The position numbers and the translations under genes are program-made. A stretch of DNA of 64,000 nucleotides, from the NCBI GenBank assembly GCA_033964015.1, contig CM066920.1:186001-250000 (forward strand). Reading direction: 5' to 3'. The notes beneath the pieces are model-generated. The model was given only the letters and a program-made list of their open reading frames with translations. It did no database searches and was not told the origin of the DNA. Below are positions 51,606 to 64,000 of this stretch, piece by piece (within the stretch, counting starts at the first letter, position 1; every line of letters begins with the position of its first letter). Source of the DNA: Scolanthus callimorphus. Taxonomy: Eukaryota > Cnidaria > Anthozoa > Actiniaria > Edwardsiidae.

Positions 51606-52995
51606 CCATGTTGCAATTTTTTCCAGGTTAAACGCTAAATTGACCGGACTATAAATAAAAACGGACATAATGAAGGGGAGCACGAGCTCCCCTTCCATAT
51701 AGTCCAGTACATCTATCGAAAAAATGGGGTGAACCTAGAACTAATTGCAACAGAAGGTCTCTCAACGGTTTTCGACACAGAATTCTATGCTGAATAACAT
51801 ATCAAAAGTCCTATTTAGTCCTAGTGGTGGAAAGTGGTGAAATTTAGATTTTAGAGACAGTGCTCGAAATCTTGAATGGCCGCCATCTTGTGTCACAGGG
51901 TAAAGCCCGCGTGGTAACAAAAGTAGAAAATAAACATTAGAACACTTCCATATTGATCTATTTCAGGTCTAAATATCTTAGTATGAATATTTGAAACCTG
52001 TTTAACAACCTAACATTGTATTTCTTGATATTTTGAGCAAAAAATGGAGTTCGACAGAAAGCGTATGCAATCTAAGCCGATGAACTCACATCGCTTAATC
52101 AAGAAGTCAACAGAATTTTTCATTTATTTATGGGAACAGGTCAAATTCGGGATTTCTTTACTTTATTTGCGTTATTTAGAGTAGTTTTCCTATAATTCGA
52201 CTCTATTTCAAGCTACTGTGACTTCACCTGGGTCGTAAATTTACACTTGAATGAATCAGCAATGAGATTTAGGCAGTCTCATGGAAAGGCGCATCTTTAG
52301 GAAAAGTGGGATCACCCTAAGATCTGATTACGAGCCGCCAGCTCCTATTTCTGATAGCAGTGAACTACATATTTTTCCAGCTATAGGTGTTTGAGTATAT
52401 TTTTATCTCATGTTTGGTATATCTCATGTTTTTCACATTTCGAAAACTATATTCTAATTAGATTACACGCATCAGTTTAAAATGCTGCGCGCGCGATCTA
52501 TAAAATATTTTCTCGAAATATGCTATTTGATTATCACAGAAGAAGATTCATATTTTAGTAAAGCGAAATAAAATATTTTTCGAAGAGAAACCACCTAATA
52601 ACAACAAAATATTATACATAGGTACGTATTTCAGTTCATTTGAACTGCATTCCAAACTAATTGAAGATAACTTTCTTTGGTTGCCCGAGAGATTTTGTGT
52701 GGAATTATGGCTGCAAAAAGTAGAATTCAATGAAAACACAGGAGACACGCGAAATTCAATTTCTACACGACAAATTTACAATTTATCAAGCGAGAACAAT
52801 TACTTTCTAAAGTTTAAACACTGTCAAACACTGTATGAAACGTCTTTTCGTCAACGAAGACGCTTCGCTAGCGAGATTTTTAAGTTACATTTAATTTTCC
52901 TGAAATTGAAACAGTTTGGCAATGACTTCCTTGGCGCGCGTAAACCCTTTTTTGTAAATTAAAATCAATAAAACCTACGGCATGGGATTCAAAGA
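51606..52995. other. Intergenic, one dispersed-repeat scrap
   Basis: At about 51,700-51,765 the words AGTCCAGTACAT and CCTAGAACTAATTGCAACAG recur in inverted orientation at about 55,880-55,945. No gene recognised in the remainder. Confidence 0.45.
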
Positions 52996-53135
52996 AAATC
53001 CATTACCCGACTCTGGAATTCCACACTAAATCTCACTTGAATCGATATCACCCTTGTCGTCGCTACCCGAGTCGGCGATATCGATTTTTCGCGTGAGATT
53101 TCTAGTGTGGAATTCCTGAGTCGGGTAATGGATTT
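52996..53135. mobile_element. Short palindromic element, 140 bp
   Basis: Arms AAATCCATTACCCGACTC and GAGTCGGGTAATGGATTT, with inner arms around GGAATTCCACACTA, make the whole nearly self-complementary. A small foldback or MITE. Confidence 0.75.
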
Positions 53136-53219
53136 ACCTATAGAAAATGAAACTCTCTTACTTTCTCTTACCTTATTGAACATTTCAATGAGGACGAACA
53201 TTGTGCCTTCAGTCAGGGA

Positions 53220-53481
53220 AATACGAGGCACAAAACTTGTCGCGCTACGTTTGTCATCACAAGTTGTGTGTTTTCATGAAAAAACGAGCAACAATGCCAG
53301 AATTTGTGGCTCAAAGTATAAGACCCGCACTCTATTTCGCGCAATAAGCTTCTACAATTTGCAACAAATGTTTTGGTTGCGGGACAACTTGTGATGCGAG
53401 ATGAAAGACGCGCAACATCGATCATCAACTTGCAACGCACTAATTTTGCGCGATAAGTTGAGGGATTTCGTGCCTCGTATT
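53220..53481. mobile_element. MITE with AATACGAGGCAC ends
   Basis: AATACGAGGCAC at the left and GTGCCTCGTATT at the right, with inner matching pieces (CATCACAAGTTGT, ACAACTTGTGATG) arranged in mirror order. Non-coding. Confidence 0.7.
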
Positions 53482-54084
53482 AATCCCGGCTTTAAGCTTG
53501 ATGTACACTTGCGACATAAGGACATAAGAAAAACATCACGCGAATAAAATTTAGTGGTTTCAAAAAATCGCTAGTGTGCACTGTGCATTACGTAAATAAA
53601 TATACTGCTACTACTACTATAATGCAAAAATCTATCCATTTGCTTCACCAACTTATCAGAATATAACATACTTCCTTACAGATAGGGATGTTGATAAAGT
53701 TTATGGTTCTGGGAATGCCTCGCCACGTAGTAAAGCGCATATACACCCGAGCCGTGCCATTAAATTTGGTACCCGTACCACTTTTTATCCGAGCCGTGCT
53801 AAAAAATCCCTTCCACTTTGCCAGACCGGGCGGGAATCAATAGATCCAGCAAGGAATGAAATAGAACCGTTTAAACATGCCCGGCACAATATGTTCCTGG
53901 AACCCAAGTGCAAGGACTTCAAACTCATACATTTCCGTTTACACTAGAACGTAAGTGCAGACGCAAGCATATGAGCATCAAGTTGTCACGTTCCCTTGAA
54001 CATGGGCTTGCTTCTAGTGTGAATCAGGTGAACACAAGCGCTGATTTTAGGCCTGCGCTTACGTCGCTATGATTCACGCTTGCC
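53482..54084. other. No feature recognised
   Basis: Non-coding flank of the minisatellite; the last ~60 bases already contain degenerate forms of its unit. Confidence 0.45.
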
Positions 54085-54655
54085 TTGCGCTTACGTCCTG
54101 TACTTGCGTCCTGTGCTTGCGTCCTGTGCTTGCGTCCTGTGCTTACGTCCTGTACTTGCGTCCTGTGCTTGCGTCCTGTGCTTGCGTCCTGTGCTTGCGT
54201 CCTGTGCTTACGTCCTGTACTTGCGTCCTGTGCTTGCGTCCTGTCCTTGCGTCCTGTGCTTGCGTCCTGTACTTGCGTCCTGTGCTTGCGTCCTGTGCTT
54301 GCGTCCTGTGCTTGCGTCTTGTGCTTGCGTCCTGTGCTTGCGTCCTGTGCTTGCGTCCTGTACTTGCGTCCTGTGCTTGCGTGCTGTACTTGCGTCCTGT
54401 GCTTGTGTCCTGTACTTGCGTCCTGCGCTTGCGCCCTGTGCTTGCGTCCTGTGCTTGCGTCCTGTGCTTGCGTCCTGTGCTTGCGTCCTGTGCTTGCGTC
54501 CTGTGCTTGCGTCCTATGCTTGCGTCCTGTGCTTGCGTCCTGTACTTGCGTCCTGCGCTTGCGTCCTTTACTTGCGTCCTGTGCTTGCGTTCTGTGCTGA
54601 GGCTTCCTGCACTTGCGTCCTGCGCTTGCGTCATGTGCTTGCGTTCCAGTGAGTA
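54085..54655. repeat. 13-bp minisatellite, about 44 copies
   Basis: Tandem CTTGCGTCCTGTG with few variants (mostly T/A and T/C changes at one position). Since 13 is not a multiple of three and the unit has no stop in most frames, long frames of 13-residue repeats open on both strands (for example RPVLASCACVLCL); these are by-products, not genes. Confidence 0.95.
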
Positions 54656-54932
54656 CCGTTTTTTTACTGCCCACCGCAAAATATCACGCAAGTCAAAAAG
54701 GACATCCCTAGTCCCAAAGTCAGGCGTCGGTCGCTGGCCCGCAATATTGAAAGCACTTACAGTTTTGATACAGAGTTAATTTCGATATTGCTTGAGAAAG
54801 AAGCGCTAAAATGCTATCAAGGTTCTCTCGAATCTGATACTGTTATGTGGATAGGTGTTGTGAGGGGGGATTCATGGGTGGTGGTAGTGAGGGCGAGGTT
54901 GCTGCAAGTGCAAGACTAGGCAGCCGCGGTGT

Positions 54933-55112
54933 ATAGAGCAGATTTCGTATGCTGTGAAAAGTACCTTGACACTGCGCGGCACTGTCACGGTGGCGATACG
55001 AAACCTGACCTGCTGTAGATACCGAACGAAACCGCGTAGTCGCGATACGGACACGGTCGCGGCGTGGTACAACTCTTTCGCGGTACTTTTCACCATACGA
55101 AATCTGCTCTAT
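54933..55112. mobile_element. MITE, 180 bp
   Basis: Arms ATAGAGCAGATTTCGTATG and the complement CATACGAAATCTGCTCTAT, continuing to GAAAAGTACC / GGTACTTTTC. The GC-rich centre has further small inversions (GTCGCGATACGG). Confidence 0.8.
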
Positions 55113-55984
55113 CATCAGTTGTGTAGTGTAAACTACACACGCACCCCGGGATGGTGCTACACTCACTTTTCGGTAGGGGTGTGCCGCCAAGGTCTCAAAA
55201 ACTCGACCCTATCAGATACCAAAATTCTCGTTTTTTATACCCTACCGTAGACCTACGGTCAAAATTGTATAGGGTGGTCAAATTGGTCGCAATCAAAACG
55301 GCATTTTGATAATCATGAAAAGGTTTCAAAATTAACCACTTTTCCACTAATTGCGGCACAACTTTGATCGAAATTTGTTTGCATCTGGGTAGCCAAAAGA
55401 TGAGCATCAGATGATAAAGACGATCTTACGAATTCAGAAAATGCCAGTTTGTTACTCTTATGATTACCAAAAGGCGAGAATTGCATCTGTCACTTTCAAA
55501 TTATTGTTAAGGACGACCAATATCAACGAAAATAGAAACTCCTATTTTATATGCGCATTTCCCTTACGATTTTGACCTAATGCGCGTATATCGCCCCTTA
55601 AATCTTCCTAAGAAAACTACTAGTCTCAAGAATAAAATACTCAAAAGAGTCACATATATTAGAAGAATGTTAAGAAGACACAAAATATATATTTCTTTGA
55701 GATCAGATAAAATAATTGCTCGGTTTCCAGCGAAATAGCTCAACTTCCGGTTACAGCCTCGTTTCCATGCTAAAGGAAAAGAGTCATATTCTAAACTGTT
55801 AAATTTGGAGGCGTTCCACCGCACGGATGCAGTAGGACTTTTAGTATGTTGTTTATGATGGTAATTACTATTGAATTGTGAAGAGAGAGCTTCTGTTGCA
55901 ATTAGTTCTAGGTATATCCGTAAATGTACTGGACTAATACACACCCTCAGCTATTAAATTTTATAAACATGGTTTACAATTAAC
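55113..55984. other. Intergenic, one dispersed-repeat scrap
   Basis: It contains the inverted counterpart (about 55,880-55,945) of the 51.7-kb scrap. A frame at 55,564-55,944 overlaps it and is not supported as a gene. Confidence 0.45.
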
Positions 55985-56640
55985 CTCCCCTCAACATAGA
56001 CCCTCCTCGCTCCGTGCCGAAATAAAAATTTTGTTAGCAGTTCTTCCTGATTTTGATGCATAAATCAAGCGCGTCGCTCAAATCGGTCAAAGAACCCGCT
56101 AAAATTGAAAACGCAAGTCTATACATAAAACCCCTTAGAATTTGGACTTTTTTTGTTTGTACGTGTAGCATACCTCAGCAAGGGTAGAGAAGAAACAGGT
56201 CAAGTAAAATTGTTCTAAGAATTTCTTGTTTATAAAGGAGAATATTATTCATGACTTAGCGCGCGCTCTGCGAAGAAAGGCAGTGCCAGTGGTGTACGTT
56301 TGTTCAAACTTGAATGAAAATTTTTCTCAGCTCAAAGCTTTCGAATTAAAATTATCCCTGCACATAACTGTAAGTAATCTGTAACAGAACCATTAAGGTC
56401 TGGATGTCTATGGTGCTTTTGTCTGTGCGAACTCAGTTCCTTTTTAGTTTCTGTGGGAGATTTCAACATGGCGGCAATGGCGGCTTTGTCCCTCACTTGA
56501 ATTAGAACTTAGCCTAGGGGAATCCTTTTCGAACAAAATGTATCCTATAACACAGTTCTCAAAGTATGCAAGAAAATTGCGTGGTTTTGCAGTTCTGTAG
56601 CGCAGCTGTTTTTCCGGGATCCTGTGGTAACAGTTAATGA
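55985..56640. repeat. Dispersed repeat, copy 2
   Basis: Same orientation and order as 14,300-15,350, but shorter by internal deletions. It joins pieces that are about 800 bases apart in copy 1 (the TATCCTATAACACAGTT block follows directly on the GGCGGCTTTGTCCCTC block). Confidence 0.7.
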
Positions 56641-56656
56641 ACTTCACGTTTTTTAT

Positions 56657-57092
56657 ATATATGATCAAGAGTGGATTACCAAGAGTTTCCATATTTACTA
56701 TGTATGCCCGAATCACAGTCAGAAAAGTGTCTATTTTTAGAACTAGGATTCCCGCAAAAATTCGTCATCCACAGGGCTCCCACTTTCTCGCCACGCAAAC
56801 AGTTGTGAGATCCAGCCTAAAATTAAATCGCAGATCAATCGAAAAAACCTTTAAAGTCATTGCAATATTAGTATTATGCTAGTGCAATTATTTAAATTAA
56901 AGATAAAGTCGCAAAGATAAGGTAGGATATTCTCTATTTGTTGTGTATTGGGTATACGAGCATTCGAACCTGAGCATTCGAATACTTTCGCGCGCGAAAT
57001 TCATATCTAAAAATAGACACTTTTCTGACTGTGATGTGGACAAATACTGTACGAAAGATTCTAACTCTAGTTAATCCACTCTTGATATGATA
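56657..57092. mobile_element. MITE with long imperfect arms
   Basis: Outer arms share TCAAGAGTGGATTA; inner arms CACAGTCAGAAAAGTGTC (56,715) and its complement (57,015) match well. The interior (about 270 bases) has no gene. Confidence 0.75.
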
Positions 57093-57289
57093 TGTTCAAA
57101 GCTTGTTAAGGTTTTGTCTCTGCACCACTCTGCTTTTGAGGACTTCTGGAACTCCAGGGTAAAACAGAGCTCGGAATTCCAGGGTGGGTGGTGCAACAGA
57201 TTTGAAATGCAGGCCGCTAAACAATGGTTCTTTCAGCTGTGATCATATCCACGAGTCACCGTAGCGGTGCTTTGATTTATTATTGTTAT

Positions 57290-58215
57290 AGGATAGCAGG
57301 TGGGAAATTTGTCGACGCTGACAAATGAATGCGGGCGCAGCCAAGAGGGTAGGCTTGCGAGTTTGCGCAAACGTTGCATTCCTGACAAATTTTAATGCTA
57401 GTTCTTTGTTTATTACATTTGCACGGATTTATTTTTGCGGTGAAGAGATCATCTAACAAAAGAAGTTTCGCATGATAGAACACCAGTAGACAAAGCTTGA
57501 TTTCATGTCAAGTGAAGGTATAGACGGCCCTCAAAATATACCAATATGTTTTTTTCAGCCGATAAAACAAGCAAAGATAGTTCGGTTTCAATGAAAGGTT
57601 GACCCTGTGAAATTTTGGTTCTGGTGCAAAAGCTGGTTTTTCGAATATGTTCATATTTTGTATTTTTACACGCAACATTTGCCGGGAACTAGGTACGTAA
57701 ACAAGGTCAAGATCTGAGTATCAAACTTAAGAAACACGATCGCCCTGGATATCATTAGGCGTTAAATGTATATGTTTCTATGTGTTCAGTCCCCAGGGCG
57801 ATCAGGGTACGTATGGCTGATAATTATTATCTTCTTGCTAGTTTGTTCCAGACAAAGTCTGCGTGTAAAAATACAAAATATTAACATATTCGAGAAACTA
57901 GCTTTTGCACCAGAACCAAAATTTCACAGGGTCATCCTTGCATTGTAACCGAAGTATGTTTGCTAGTTTTATCAGCTGAAAAAATTGCCTAAGGGCCATC
58001 TGTACCTTCACTCGACATGAAATTGGGCCCAGTTTACTTCTGGACGTTCAATCATGCAAAACCTCTTTTGTTAGGCGGTATTGACCGCAACAAATAATCC
58101 GTGCCGATGCAATAAAACAAATAACGAATTAACCTGCCCCCAAGAAATTTGCCAGGAATGCGAAGTTTTCGACGCCAGCATTAACTCACAAGCCTGGCCT
58201 CACTTTGACGAGCGC
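57290..58215. repeat. Long inverted repeat, arms about 430 bp
   Basis: The sequences on the two sides of about 57,760 mirror each other piece by piece: GTGAAATTTTGGTTCTGGTG / CACCAGAACCAAAATTTCAC, GATAAAACAAGCAAA / TTTGCTAGTTTTATC, TTTCATGTCAAGTGAAGGTA / TACCTTCACTCGACATGAAA, and TGCATTCCTGACAAATTT / AAATTTGCCAGGAATGCG. The arms are diverged, so it is an old inverted duplication or large foldback. Both arms contain a related Cys-rich frame (NPCKCNK, ICQECNVCANSQA). Confidence 0.85.
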
Positions 58216-58856
58216 ATGCTCTTTACAAATTTCCCAAAACCATCGAAATCAGGCATCGCCTGCATCGAAATATTAGTTGTGATCGTAACATTCTCGAACC
58301 CAGATCTTCTCCGCTATTTATTACTAGATTTGGGTTCCCTGTGGTATAGACGGGAAAGCCGGGGAGAGGGGGGGGGGGGGGGGGGGCAGGTCGATTGTTT
58401 GCCCTTGCTTTACCACGAATTTGTGACCCCACGCAGAAGACCCGCGCATTGTATTGTCTTCTTGCTGTTGAGACGCCTCTGGGCACAAGGAATTCAAGCC
58501 GTACATCTCTTCGCAAACAAATCTTGAGCTGAGCCCTCAGTGAAGCTGCTGACCTGCTGTTATTTCGCATGCGCAGTAAGACAAAATAACCCCCCTCCCC
58601 ACAGTCAAACTCTGAAATTGAGATTCTGTTGAAAATGTGCCGAGACAGACAACGGAGTTTTATAATTATATTTAAGCTGATCGGAGACACGAGGAAAGCT
58701 GAAAACTTCAACTAATCTTGATCAGCAACTGATCTTTGCATCTAGCACAATTATGACGCTTTGTATTCGCCCGGGGTCGCGTTTTAACTCACTGAATATT
58801 CCTGAGATGTTTTCGCAAGATGACGCCATGGGATTCGAGAGGAAATGTTGACGTCT
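58216..58856. other. Intergenic with a poly-G run
   Basis: A run of about 20 G with one break lies at 58,364-58,387. No gene supported; open frames on both strands through this run are accidental. Confidence 0.45.
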
Positions 58857-60165
58857 CATTCCTCGAAAACTGAACCTAGTACCACGCTCGAACTTTCGTA
58901 TACCTTCAATTACCCTAAGTGGATTCAAGAAAAACTGGAAAGTCTTTTGGAATTTGTGTCAAAGTTCTTTAACTTATTTATTTTCTTCGAGCGGTCGTTT
59001 CTGAAGAAATTCCTGTGTGAAATCATTCATTCGGTGTTCTTCGCTGATCGGAGGCCCGTCGAAAGCAGTAGAAAGTCGCATGGAATGCTGCGAGGTGTGG
59101 AAGATAGGAATTAGCCAAGAAAAAGCACCACGGAAGTGTATTTTGCAGAAATTCTTGTTTAGTGCTTGCCATCTTGAAATTGACAATGTTGTAGCAATAA
59201 TTATTCAGGTCAAAATTAAATACTTTTTTGTGGAAAAACTGAACCTAGTACCATGACGAGAGTCGGCACAGACATTCTACCATTTACACTCGTTCGTATT
59301 GCCGTGGAGTTGTTCTTGGAATTTGTGTCCAACATACTGAAAATAATTATTTCATTGATACGAGTATTCTTCCTTCGGTGTTGCAATGTCATTTGCAAGA
59401 ACACTCGAAAACAAGTAATTCAGAGATCTTCGCGGATCCGAGGCTCGATTGAAAGCAGTTGGAAGTCACATGGAATGCCTTGGAGCATTGGAGATGTGAA
59501 AGATTTGAATTATTCAAGAAAAAGAATATCGAGATTTCAAGTGTATTCTTCCCTTGCCATCCTGAAATTGACAATGTTGTAGCAATAATTATTCAGGTCA
59601 AAATTAGATACTTTTTTGTGGAAAAACTGAACCTAGTACCATGACGAGAGTCGGCACATACATTCTACCGTCTACATTCATTCGTATCGACGTGGAGTGG
59701 TTCTTGGAATTTGTGTCCAACATACTGAAAAAAATTCATTCAAATAAGTATTCTTCCTACTACAGTGCAGCAATGTCATTTGGAATTACACTCCAAAAAA
59801 ATCATTCAGAGATCTTCGCTGATCCGTGACTCGATTTAATAGATTTAAAGCAGTGGAAACTGAAAGTGGTCTTGAATAGAATGCTACGAGGACTTTGACG
59901 CATTGGAGATATGAAACATTTGAATTTTTCAAGGAAAAGCATATCGAGATTTCAAGTATTCTTCGCTTGCCAACTTGAAATTAACAATGCATTGCAAGTA
60001 ATTATTCAGGTGAAAGTTAAATATTTTGTTGTGGAAAAACTGCACGAAGTACCATGACGAGAGTCAGCACAAATATTCTGCTATCCACTTTCGTTCGTAT
60101 CGTCGTAGAGTGGTTCTTGGAATTTATGTCCAACATACTGAATATGAATGAGAAACATCAATAGA
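58857..60165. repeat. Satellite, unit about 390-410 bp, just over three copies
   Basis: The start of the unit, GTGGAAAAACTGAACCTAGT, is seen at about 59,231 and 59,620 and in a variant at 60,032; a more diverged unit begins near 58,860. Each contains TGGAATTTGTGTCCAACATA and ends with GCAATAATTATTCAGGTCAA. Non-coding. Confidence 0.85.
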
Positions 60166-61364
60166 AGTATATGACCGGAAATGGCTAGAGTCTAATTAGT
60201 AGCAATTGCTTTTCGAGTTAGGTTCCTAGTATAGCCAGCGCCATAGCGAAGCAGATTTAGGGAAGATGATAACATAAAAACACTATAAAAACATAGCACT
60301 GATGTAAACGGATTGATTTGCAATAAAAACAGTTTCATAGCTGGATGGCTTGCGAAGTTATTGTCACCAGCGGTGATGAAGTCATTGCCTGGAGTGCTGG
60401 CACTTGAAAGGTTCAAAGTATTCTCAACTCCCTATTTGTGTGTTTCCTGACATTACGTAAGCCGCATTTTCAGTTGATTAGCTTAGAAAAATCCAAGAAA
60501 TCGCCTCTAGTCTTGGCCGCAATAAATTTGTACAAGCGCAGTTTGCACCAAGCGTAATTATAACCATATTATCCGCTCTATCACAAAAACATTCAGAAAC
60601 TTCTAGCTATAAAGAGTGCGCACATCAGAAAATCGCGGACTTTCTGAAAACATACACAATATTTTCTTTTATATTAATACAAATCAAGAGAAAATAAATC
60701 ATTTTCTCTTGTTCAAATATGCTATTATCGCTTCGGAATCATTCACTCGATGTGTTATCTGAATCGTAAACACTATTCAAATTCTCGCTTCGCATCGAAA
60801 AGATCACGCAATTTGGAATTTGACTGCAGCTTTTACACAAAAGTCAGCTGTACATATTGATTTTACAATGTGGGCTCATGAATAAATTCCAGCGCGCGCA
60901 TATATTTAGGCAGGATACGAGTCCGCACAAGTTTTGCTCGTTTCGATTAGATTTCCGCTCGAATTCCTTGTGTGGGGAATGGGATTTCTATTTTCGGCCG
61001 ATTATGCACTAAAATGGGACTGGGATTTCTGGGAAATGGGAATTAGACACCCCCTGCATTGATAACCCTGTATTCGGTAACTTGGTTTTGCTTGTTGTAG
61101 TTACTCGTTAAGTGTAGGTTTTAAAAATAACTAAAAAGTAACGTTTTAAAGCAATTAGGTTTTTGCGCATGCGTTAATGACGTCATTGGTAGTGTACTTT
61201 TCATTTTCCCACGTTTTGTAACCCCCTACACCTGGCTTTGCACAGATCAAAGTCCTTACACAGTGTAGGCTTTGAGATGCCTAAAAAAGCACCGAATTGA
61301 AACAAACCAGTTTTTTGGTAAAAATAGGTAGCATGGAGAAGTTTATGTGCCAATTTGACCTATA
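60166..61364. other. No feature recognised
   Basis: AT-rich, non-coding; nothing structured seen. Confidence 0.45.
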
Positions 61365-62270
61365 TATAGTGGTTTCAATAAAGTTTGTCACCCCAAAGAC
61401 TAAAGCCTACAAGCTGTCGGCGCCAAGCATTGTGGGTCATTCGTGCTTTGAATAACAAATATTCTCCATGAGTCAAAAATGCCGCGCGCGATGGTTGAAG
61501 TCGACCTAATAGACCGAATTCGAGTGAGACAATTGCACTGGCATCTAAAAATGTGCATTCTTAAGAGCGAATGTCTCATAAAACTTTCAGCCAAAGTTCA
61601 GCAAAATTTGACATTTCACGGTCACAACCCAAAATCTAATTTCTCTCAAAATTGTTTGGATGATACAATTAGCATTCTGTGTTTATTTTGCTCAAAGAGT
61701 TCGCTTCTCAAAGAAATGAAATAAAGACACAATTATAATAATTGTACTTCGTTCAAATCGAATGCTCAATTGAAATTTTATTTTGGGCGCCTAGAAAGCT
61801 TTCTGAAGATGTATTACTTTAATAAGCAAGTCTTTTGAATTTTTACGCGAGCGTTCCGATAATTTACTTTCATTATATCTTCGAAGGTGTAGGATGACTA
61901 GCAAAAACGGATGGACGGAAAACAATAGAATTTGCGAAATATTTCTTTCTTTAGATATTTGTGCTACAGAATATTCCAGCGGAGTTTCAGTAGTTCGGGT
62001 CTCATGCAATCATCTCACAAAATACCCCGTCAGTATTTGATTTCCTCCTTGACAAAGGAAAAGCGTGAAAAGTAAAATGGACAGCTTAATGCTATACGCA
62101 GTACTGTCGTTCACGTTTAAGAACGGCTTGAGATTTGAAGTGCACTATAAACTCGCGCTGTTCCCAACACGCGCGTAAATCGAATTGAATTTTGATTAGC
62201 ACGTGAGACAACAAATGACAGATTATAGGCTTTAATTTTTTGGGTGACAAACTTTATTGAAACCACTATA
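61365..62270. mobile_element. Non-autonomous Tc1/mariner-like element, about 900 bp
   Basis: Ends TATAGTGGTTTCAATAAAGT and the complement, continuing as GTTTGTCACCC and (with mismatches) TAAAGCCTA. TA repeats at both ends fit TA target duplication. The AGTGGTTTCAATAAAGT end is in the style of mariner termini. No transposase frame is inside. Confidence 0.75.
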
Positions 62271-63163
<893 letters not shown>

Positions 63164-63400
63164 GAACATATCCTGGATATAGATGGGTGTTTGATTGTTA
63201 AGGGCTTTGAACATCAGGACAGCTTTTGCTTAGCCCTGTGTACATGTACCCTGTCCCAGCCCAGCACACCGAGAACCCGATCAGAGCTAGCGTCGAAACT
63301 TGAATTAGTGATTATTCTAGTCGCTCTATTCTGGAGCTTTTGTAATTTATCAGATAGATGCATTGCAAGCCCATCCCATACTGAACTTCAGTAATGGAGA
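63164..63400 (-). pseudogene. LINE reverse-transcriptase C-terminal scrap
   Basis: The minus strand reads WDGLAMHLSDKLQKLQNRAT, RIITNSSFDA, VLGVLGWDRVHVHRAKQKL and, after a one-base shift near 63,212, MFKALNNQTPIYIQDMF, the usual end of L2/CR1-like reverse transcriptases. The rest of the element is missing; the CAGG tract begins directly after this piece. Confidence 0.75.
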
Positions 63401-64000
63401 TGGGGCTCAATTAGCTTTATTTACGAGATACGATTGTTGCTTAAAATACAAGTCAGGAAAGCAGGGCAAAGGCGCTGAAAGGTTTGCTGATGTCGTGTTT
63501 CAGGGAAGCGCGAAAATCCCCGCTACATAATCTCCCATGACTCACAGCATATATGGGCACCCCGCGGAAAATTCCGAGATTCAAGCAACCAAACTCACCA
63601 GGGCGCCGTATGTTCAGTTATTTCGCGTGGGCCTGGTACAGATACTAGTAAAAGAAAATAATCGTTGTGTTCCCGCGCCCGTGCCTGAACTAGTAAGCTT
63701 GGTTCTAAAGTTCCACGCGCTCCCAACTCAGCCACAGAAGCTGTTGGAATGCTAGTCGCAAAATATATCTTGTAAAGCCACTGTCCTAAAATTTGTGGCA
63801 AGATTACATCATCCGCGCTATAGTTTATCGTAAGTGCAACAGTAATCAATCAAGTAATCATCCATGCAAGAAGGAACCGAAACTCCATTGTTCTAGGGTT
63901 CCCCACATAGGATGTCCCTTTGTTTTACCACAGAAAGTTGTCATGACTAGTAACATAATACAAGTGAAAAAATTATAGATTTCGAATTGCTTGAGAAAAT
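63401..64000. other. No feature recognised
   Basis: No supported gene, RNA or terminal repeat up to the end of the window. Confidence 0.45.

Noticed and set aside
54024..54779. Several 170-236 codon frames on both strands
   Set aside because: By-products of a 13-bp minisatellite whose unit lacks stops.
58081..58527. 148-codon frame with Cys-rich start
   Set aside because: It starts in one arm of a long inverted repeat and runs through a poly-G tract; no consistent family signal.

Overview
The window looks like nuclear DNA of an anthozoan cnidarian (coral or sea anemone; inferred from the repeat and transposon families, not from a marker gene). It is AT-rich and gene-poor and consists mostly of mobile DNA. 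I see one likely host gene (a class A GPCR at 0.2-1.4 kb), and no tRNA or rRNA.

Layout. 0.2-1.4 kb: GPCR, minus strand. 1.9-9.8 kb: small inverted-repeat elements, a decayed LINE, and a TTAA-flanked non-autonomous element carrying a nested foldback. 10.2-13.4 kb: satellite complex built on an 86-bp unit. 14.3-15.3 kb: dispersed repeat, second copy near 56 kb. 16.3-20.6 kb: nearly full-length LINE (SGNH-esterase ORF1 tail, APE endonuclease, reverse transcriptase). 22.3-23.4 plus 38.8-39.0 kb: one RPA-like (OB fold plus zinc ribbon) gene split in two. 23,447-38,819: a 15,373-bp Polinton/Maverick with 276-bp terminal inverted repeats that look identical and a 5-bp target duplication, inserted inside that RPA-like gene. 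42.6-50.0 kb: a Helitron of the Helentron type, minus strand, encoding a 2A peptide, OTU protease, HUH Rep, PIF1-like helicase and APE-like endonuclease. 50-64 kb: further inverted-repeat elements, a 13-bp minisatellite, a long palindrome, a ~400-bp satellite, a (CAGG)n tract of about 425 bp and a LINE scrap.

The Polinton is the centre of interest. It carries protein-primed-type DNA polymerase B, retroviral-type integrase, double-jelly-roll major capsid protein, minor capsid protein, packaging ATPase, several small membrane proteins, a conserved ~524-aa protein of unknown role, a SAP-like/zinc-repeat protein and, unusually, a TFIIB-like transcription factor. Nearly every gene has the same short motif (TTTAAAGA, or TTTAAAAA) roughly 18-27 bases before its start codon, often overlapping the stop codon of the gene before. 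A self-encoded initiation factor plus one uniform promoter motif suggests the element runs its own transcription programme; this is inference. No adenain-like protease was recognised.

Many otherwise intact reading frames, in the host gene, LINE, Polinton, RPA-like gene and Helitron alike, are broken by what length arithmetic says are single-base losses, mostly in or next to homopolymer runs. Because unrelated loci share the pattern, I suspect residual long-read sequencing errors rather than gene decay.
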